Shown here: positions 13,963 through 16,656 of the stretch, one piece after another | How the letters are laid out: each line of letters opens with the position of its first letter | Numbering within the stretch: the first letter of the stretch is position 1 | NCBI GenBank assembly: GCA_021796905.1 | Contig: JAKABK010000011.1 | Span: forward strand, 1 to 16,656 | DNA length: 16,656 bases | From: Actinomycetes bacterium | Lineage (GTDB): Bacteria > Actinomycetota > Acidimicrobiia > Acidimicrobiales > Palsa-688 | Reading direction: 5' to 3' | The notes under the pieces: generated by a model | Databases searched by the model: none | Seen by the model: the letters and a program-made list of their open reading frames with translations, nothing else | What the model was told of the DNA's origin: nothing | Made by a program: the position numbers and the translations under genes

Positions 13963-13987
13963 GCCTCTGAGAGTGAGAGCCAGAGGC
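13963..13987. repeat. Inverted repeat, 7-bp arms
   Basis: GCCTCTG (13963-13969) and CAGAGGC (13981-13987) are perfect inverted arms around an 11-nt spacer. It lies just upstream of the possible -10 box of the integrase remnant, so it could be an operator. Confidence 0.5.
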
Positions 13988-14022
13988 CGGGGATGACGCA
14001 GCGTTGGCGGCAGGGACCGCCG

Positions 14023-14069
14023 TCGCCTGTTCGCCCTCTCGACGGTCCGGCAAGTGGGCGAACAGGCGA
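14023..14069. repeat. Perfect 14-bp inverted repeat with 19-nt loop
   Basis: TCGCCTGTTCGCCC (14023-14036) is inverted at 14056-14069 as GGGCGAACAGGCGA, separated by 19 nt. The arms are perfectly matched. No T-run follows, which argues against a simple terminator. It lies between the integrase remnant and the MFS promoter. Confidence 0.85.
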
Positions 14070-14197
14070 TCTCGGCCGTGAGTCCACCGGCCCGCCTGGC
14101 ACGCTGTGACAGCTCGTGCTCGATGTTCTCGCGGGCGACGTCCACGGGTGTCCCTCTACCAGTCGTCAGTCATGCGGGCACTGAGCCCCCGCCCGTC

Positions 14198-14226
14198 GTT
14201 ACGTTGACGTGAGATCCGACTATAGT
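14198..14226 (+). promoter_or_regulatory. Putative promoter of the MFS transporter gene
   Basis: TATAGT (14221-14226) is a good -10 box; GTTACG (14198-14203) at 17-bp spacing is a weak -35. A better-looking TTGACG (14204-14209) is too close (11 bp) to serve with this -10. This would give a leader of about 25 nt before ATG 14257. Confidence 0.4.
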
Positions 14227-14244
14227 TCAGAGAAGGTGCTGGAT

Positions 14245-14250
14245 GGGAGG
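14245..14250 (+). promoter_or_regulatory. Ribosome binding site of the MFS transporter gene
   Basis: GGGAGG, 6 nt before ATG 14257. It fixes the start; ATG 14243 is out of frame and stops after five codons. Confidence 0.65.
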
Positions 14251-14256
14251 TCCGGA

Positions 14257-16656
14257 ATGACGCACGTCGGAGTCCTGGGAGGCGGGTCGTCGAGCGAAGG
14301 GGCGGTGCCCGGGAACGACAAGCGAGCGGTCCACTACAAGTGGATCGCCCTGTCGAACACCACCGTCGGGGTGCTCATGGCGACGATCAACATGTCGATC
14401 ATGCTGATCGCGCTGCCCGACATCTTCAAAGGGCTGCGGGTGAACCCACTGGTGCCGAGCAACGTGAGCCTTCTGCTGTGGATGATCTTGGGGTTCATGG
14501 TGGTCACGGCGGTGCTGGTGGTGAGCCTCGGACGTCTGGGCGACATGTTCGGTCGGGTGAAGATGTACAACCTCGGGTTCGTCATCTTCACCGTGTTCTC
14601 CATCTTGCTGGCCGTCGACTGGCTGTATGGGACTGGTGGGGCGCTGTGGATCATCATCATGCGGATCGGCCAAGGGGTCGGAGGCGCGTTCCTGTTCGCC
14701 AACTCGTCGGCCATCTTGACCGACGCGTTCCCCGAGGACGAGCGAGGCTTGGCGCTGGGTATCAACAACGTGGCCGGCATCGCCGGCTCGTTCATCGGGC
14801 TCATCCTCGGCGGCCTGCTCGGACCGGTGGACTGGCGCCTCATCTTCGTGGTGTCGATCCCCTTCGGCATCTTCGGCACCGTGTGGTCGTACCTGAAACT
14901 GCGCGACACCGGGGTGCGCACCCCGTCGCACATCGACTGGTGGGGCAACCTCACCTTCGCTGTCGGCCTGATCGCGGTGCTGGTCGGCATTACCTACGGC
15001 ATCATCCCCTACGGCGGCCACACCATGGGCTGGACCAGCCCGTTCGTCCTATCGATGCTGTTCGGCGGGGTGATCGTGCTGGTCGTCTTCGGCTACATCG
15101 AGACCAAGGTCGCCAATCCGATGTTCCGCCTGCGGCTGTTCCGTATCCGGGCCTTCACCGGCGGCAACTTCGCCAGCCTACTGGCCGGGCTCGGCCGTGG
15201 CGGCATGATGTTCATGCTCATCATCTGGCTGCAGGGCATCTGGCTGCCCCGCCACGGCTTCGCATTCGCGAACACGCCGCTGTGGGCGGGGATCTACATG
15301 CTGCCGATGACCGTCGGCTTCCTGATGGCCGGCCCGGTGTCGGGCTATTTGTCGGACCATTTCGGCGCCCGACCGTTCGCGACGGGCGGCATGCTGCTCG
15401 CCGCGCTCAGCTTCGGCCTGCTGATCCTGGTGCCCGTCGACTTCTCCTACGTGTGGTTCGCGTTGGTGCTGCTCATGAACGGGCTCGGCATGGGAATGTT
15501 CGCTTCGCCGAACCGGGCGGGCATCATGAACAGCCTCCCGCCTGCACAGCGAGGAGCGGGGGCGGGCATGGTGGCCACCTTTCAGAACTCGGCCATGGTG
15601 CTCTCCATCGGGGTGTTCTTCACCCTGATCATCACCGGATTGGCGTCCACCTTGCCGAAAGCGATGTTCTCCGGACTGGTCGCCCACGGCGTACCACGAA
15701 GCGCGGCGATGGCGGCATCCAAGCTGCCACCCACCAGCACCGTGTTCTCGGCGTTGCTCGGCTACAACCCGATGAAGACCATCCTCGGGACCACCTTGCC
15801 CCGACTCCCGCACACCACGGCCGCCTATCTCACCAGCCGGTCGTTCTTCCCGGCGCTCATCACCAAACCGTTCGGTGACGGCCTGGACGAAGCCCTCTTC
15901 TTCGGCATGGCCGCGCTGATCCTCGCCGCCGTTGCATCGTGGCTGCGGGGCGGGAAGTACCACTATGTGGAGGGAGCCGAGCTCGGCGGCGTGTCGAACG
16001 GAAGTGAGGTCGGGCAGTCGTCGGTTCAGCCCGCCCCTCACGTAGCGTCCTCGCCGGCTCCTCCGGTACCGGCGCTGGTCGCCGCGGGGCCCTCTGCTGG
16101 CCGTGACACGAACCGCGACGGACCGCACGCGATGGCACCTGCGCCCGTCTCGGGGCACGTCGGAGCCGTCGACGACGGCGACAGGAACGAAACGGGCCGG
16201 CAGGCGGCCAATGGCTCTTACGCGATGGGGACTGCAGGCCGCCCGGAGCACTTCGCCGCTCAGGGATCGGCCTGCACCGAGGCGCCCTCGCCGGGCCGAG
16301 GCAGCACCGGCGGGCTCAGCGGAACCGTGCGCGGCGATCGGGGCGACCCGCTCGACGGGGCCGTCGTCACGGTCATGGATCCTCAGGGAGACCAGGTGGC
16401 CCGCGCGCCTACCGGCGCCGACGGACGCTTCGGGGTCGAGCGGATCGGCCCTGGCACCTACACGGCCCTCGTTAGCGCCCGCGGCTACCACCCGACGGCT
16501 ACCACGGTGGTTCTCAACGGCCCCGGCGCCACCTGCGACTTCGCCCTCGTCGGGACCACCACCCTGGCCGGGGTGGTCCGCCAGGCAGCCAGCGGGACGG
16601 CGCTTTCGGGAGCGAGCGTCACCCTGACCGACGCCACCGGTCAGGTGGTCGCCCAG
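14257..16656 (+). CDS. DHA2-type MFS transporter fused to carboxypeptidase-regulatory-like domains (partial, 3' end missing)
   Basis: The frame is open for 800 codons and leaves the window. I count 14 hydrophobic helices between about residues 28 and 564, as in the DHA2/EmrB-QacA group of proton-coupled drug exporters. Motif A is GRLGDMFGRVKMYNLG (from 92); the antiporter motif C region is GINNVAGIAGSFIGLILGG. A long loop separates helices 13 and 14. After helix 14 comes a Pro/Ala/Gly/Ser-rich linker of about 120 residues, then GGLSGTVRGDRGDPLDGAVV from 686, DGRFGVERIGPGTYTALVSA and RGYHPTATTVVL: a carboxypeptidase-regulatory-like beta-sandwich. A second repeat starts near 768 (TTLAGVVRQAASGTALSGAS). 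With an even helix number the tail is predicted to be cytoplasmic. Start is firm (GGGAGG at 14245). The transported substrate is unknown. Confidence 0.9.
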   Translation, partial: MTHVGVLGGGSSSEGAVPGNDKRAVHYKWIALSNTTVGVLMATINMSIMLIALPDIFKGLRVNPLVPSNVSLLLWMILGFMVVTAVLVVSLGRLGDMFGRVKMYNLGFVIFTVFSILLAVDWLYGTGGALWIIIMRIGQGVGGAFLFANSSAILTDAFPEDERGLALGINNVAGIAGSFIGLILGGLLGPVDWRLIFVVSIPFGIFGTVWSYLKLRDTGVRTPSHIDWWGNLTFAVGLIAVLVGITYGIIPYGGHTMGWTSPFVLSMLFGGVIVLVVFGYIETKVANPMFRLRLFRIRAFTGGNFASLLAGLGRGGMMFMLIIWLQGIWLPRHGFAFANTPLWAGIYMLPMTVGFLMAGPVSGYLSDHFGARPFATGGMLLAALSFGLLILVPVDFSYVWFALVLLMNGLGMGMFASPNRAGIMNSLPPAQRGAGAGMVATFQNSAMVLSIGVFFTLIITGLASTLPKAMFSGLVAHGVPRSAAMAASKLPPTSTVFSALLGYNPMKTILGTTLPRLPHTTAAYLTSRSFFPALITKPFGDGLDEALFFGMAALILAAVASWLRGGKYHYVEGAELGGVSNGSEVGQSSVQPAPHVASSPAPPVPALVAAGPSAGRDTNRDGPHAMAPAPVSGHVGAVDDGDRNETGRQAANGSYAMGTAGRPEHFAAQGSACTEAPSPGRGSTGGLSGTVRGDRGDPLDGAVVTVMDPQGDQVARAPTGADGRFGVERIGPGTYTALVSARGYHPTATTVVLNGPGATCDFALVGTTTLAGVVRQAASGTALSGASVTLTDATGQVVAQ

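Larger units (their letters stand above)
13916..14197. other. Intergenic region with several inverted repeats
   Basis: No gene is supported. The part near 13905-13965 is visibly less GC-rich than its surroundings. A TAGCGT box on the minus strand (13955-13960) could be an old promoter of the integrase. Besides the repeats listed separately, TCAGT (14166-14170) and ACTGA (14180-14184) form a short dyad upstream of the MFS promoter. Confidence 0.45.

Noticed and set aside
13900..14145. Minus-strand frame starting VDVARENIEHELSQRARRAGG
   Set aside because: The first ~25 residues look protein-like, but the rest is Arg-rich, there is no ribosome binding site, and it runs through the 14-bp inverted repeat. 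Too weak to call.
14340..15878. Plus-strand frame of 512 codons within the transporter
   Set aside because: Arg/His-rich, shifted by one base from the MFS frame that starts at 14257 and shows 14 helices.
15178..16491. Minus-strand open frame of 437 codons
   Set aside because: Antisense shadow of the MFS gene and its linker; no motif.

Overview
The window is very GC-rich DNA with actinobacterial features: TANNNT -10 boxes placed 6-7 nt before start codons (leaderless-type transcripts), many GTG/TTG starts, an F420-type deazaflavin-dependent oxidoreductase, a mycobacterial-type acyl-ACP thioesterase, an actinobacterial-type Fpg/Nei glycosylase and a UvrD helicase with an HRDC domain. The combination would suit an Acidimicrobiia-like actinobacterium, but that placement is inference only.

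Left accessory zone (1-2000). The 5' end of a serine recombinase gene runs off the left edge. Next to it are gene remnants: a possible replication-relaxation-like fragment, a LOG-family (cytokinin riboside 5'-monophosphate phosphoribohydrolase-like) pseudogene with a stop codon and a 12-bp duplication, and a HigA-type antitoxin pseudogene joined directly to the truncated LOG sequence and then frameshifted by a 25-bp tandem duplication. About 0.9 kb without a credible gene follows, containing a 26-bp tandem repeat.

Core block (2000-13150). A promoter with a perfect palindromic operator drives a deazaflavin-dependent oxidoreductase and an overlapping TetR regulator. Convergent to these is a minus-strand operon: dut, an Fpg/Nei DNA glycosylase, a single-pass membrane protein and a [3Fe-4S] ferredoxin. 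Divergent from dut is orn (oligoribonuclease), followed by a small basic protein of unknown function. A stand-alone Lrp/AsnC ligand-binding (RAM) protein is divergent from a DUF429 RNase H-fold protein, whose tail overlaps the tail of a convergent acyl-ACP thioesterase gene. Upstream of the thioesterase on the minus strand are an alpha/beta hydrolase, a UvrD/PcrA-like helicase with a ~220-residue N-terminal extension and HRDC domain, and msrB. Nucleotide-pool cleaning, base-excision repair, small-RNA turnover, helicase and oxidised-protein repair make this mostly a housekeeping segment.

Right accessory zone (13150-14250) and edge. A tyrosine-recombinase remnant (N-terminal domain only, two compensating frameshifts) lies in a gene-poor kilobase with several inverted repeats, including a perfect 14-bp one. 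A 14-helix DHA2-type MFS transporter then begins and runs off the right edge; its C-terminus carries carboxypeptidase-regulatory-like beta-sandwich repeats. I found no clearly new multi-gene system. The most informative oddities are the fused LOG/HigA pseudogene, the palindromic operator, the recurrent leaderless promoter arrangement and the transporter/beta-sandwich fusion.
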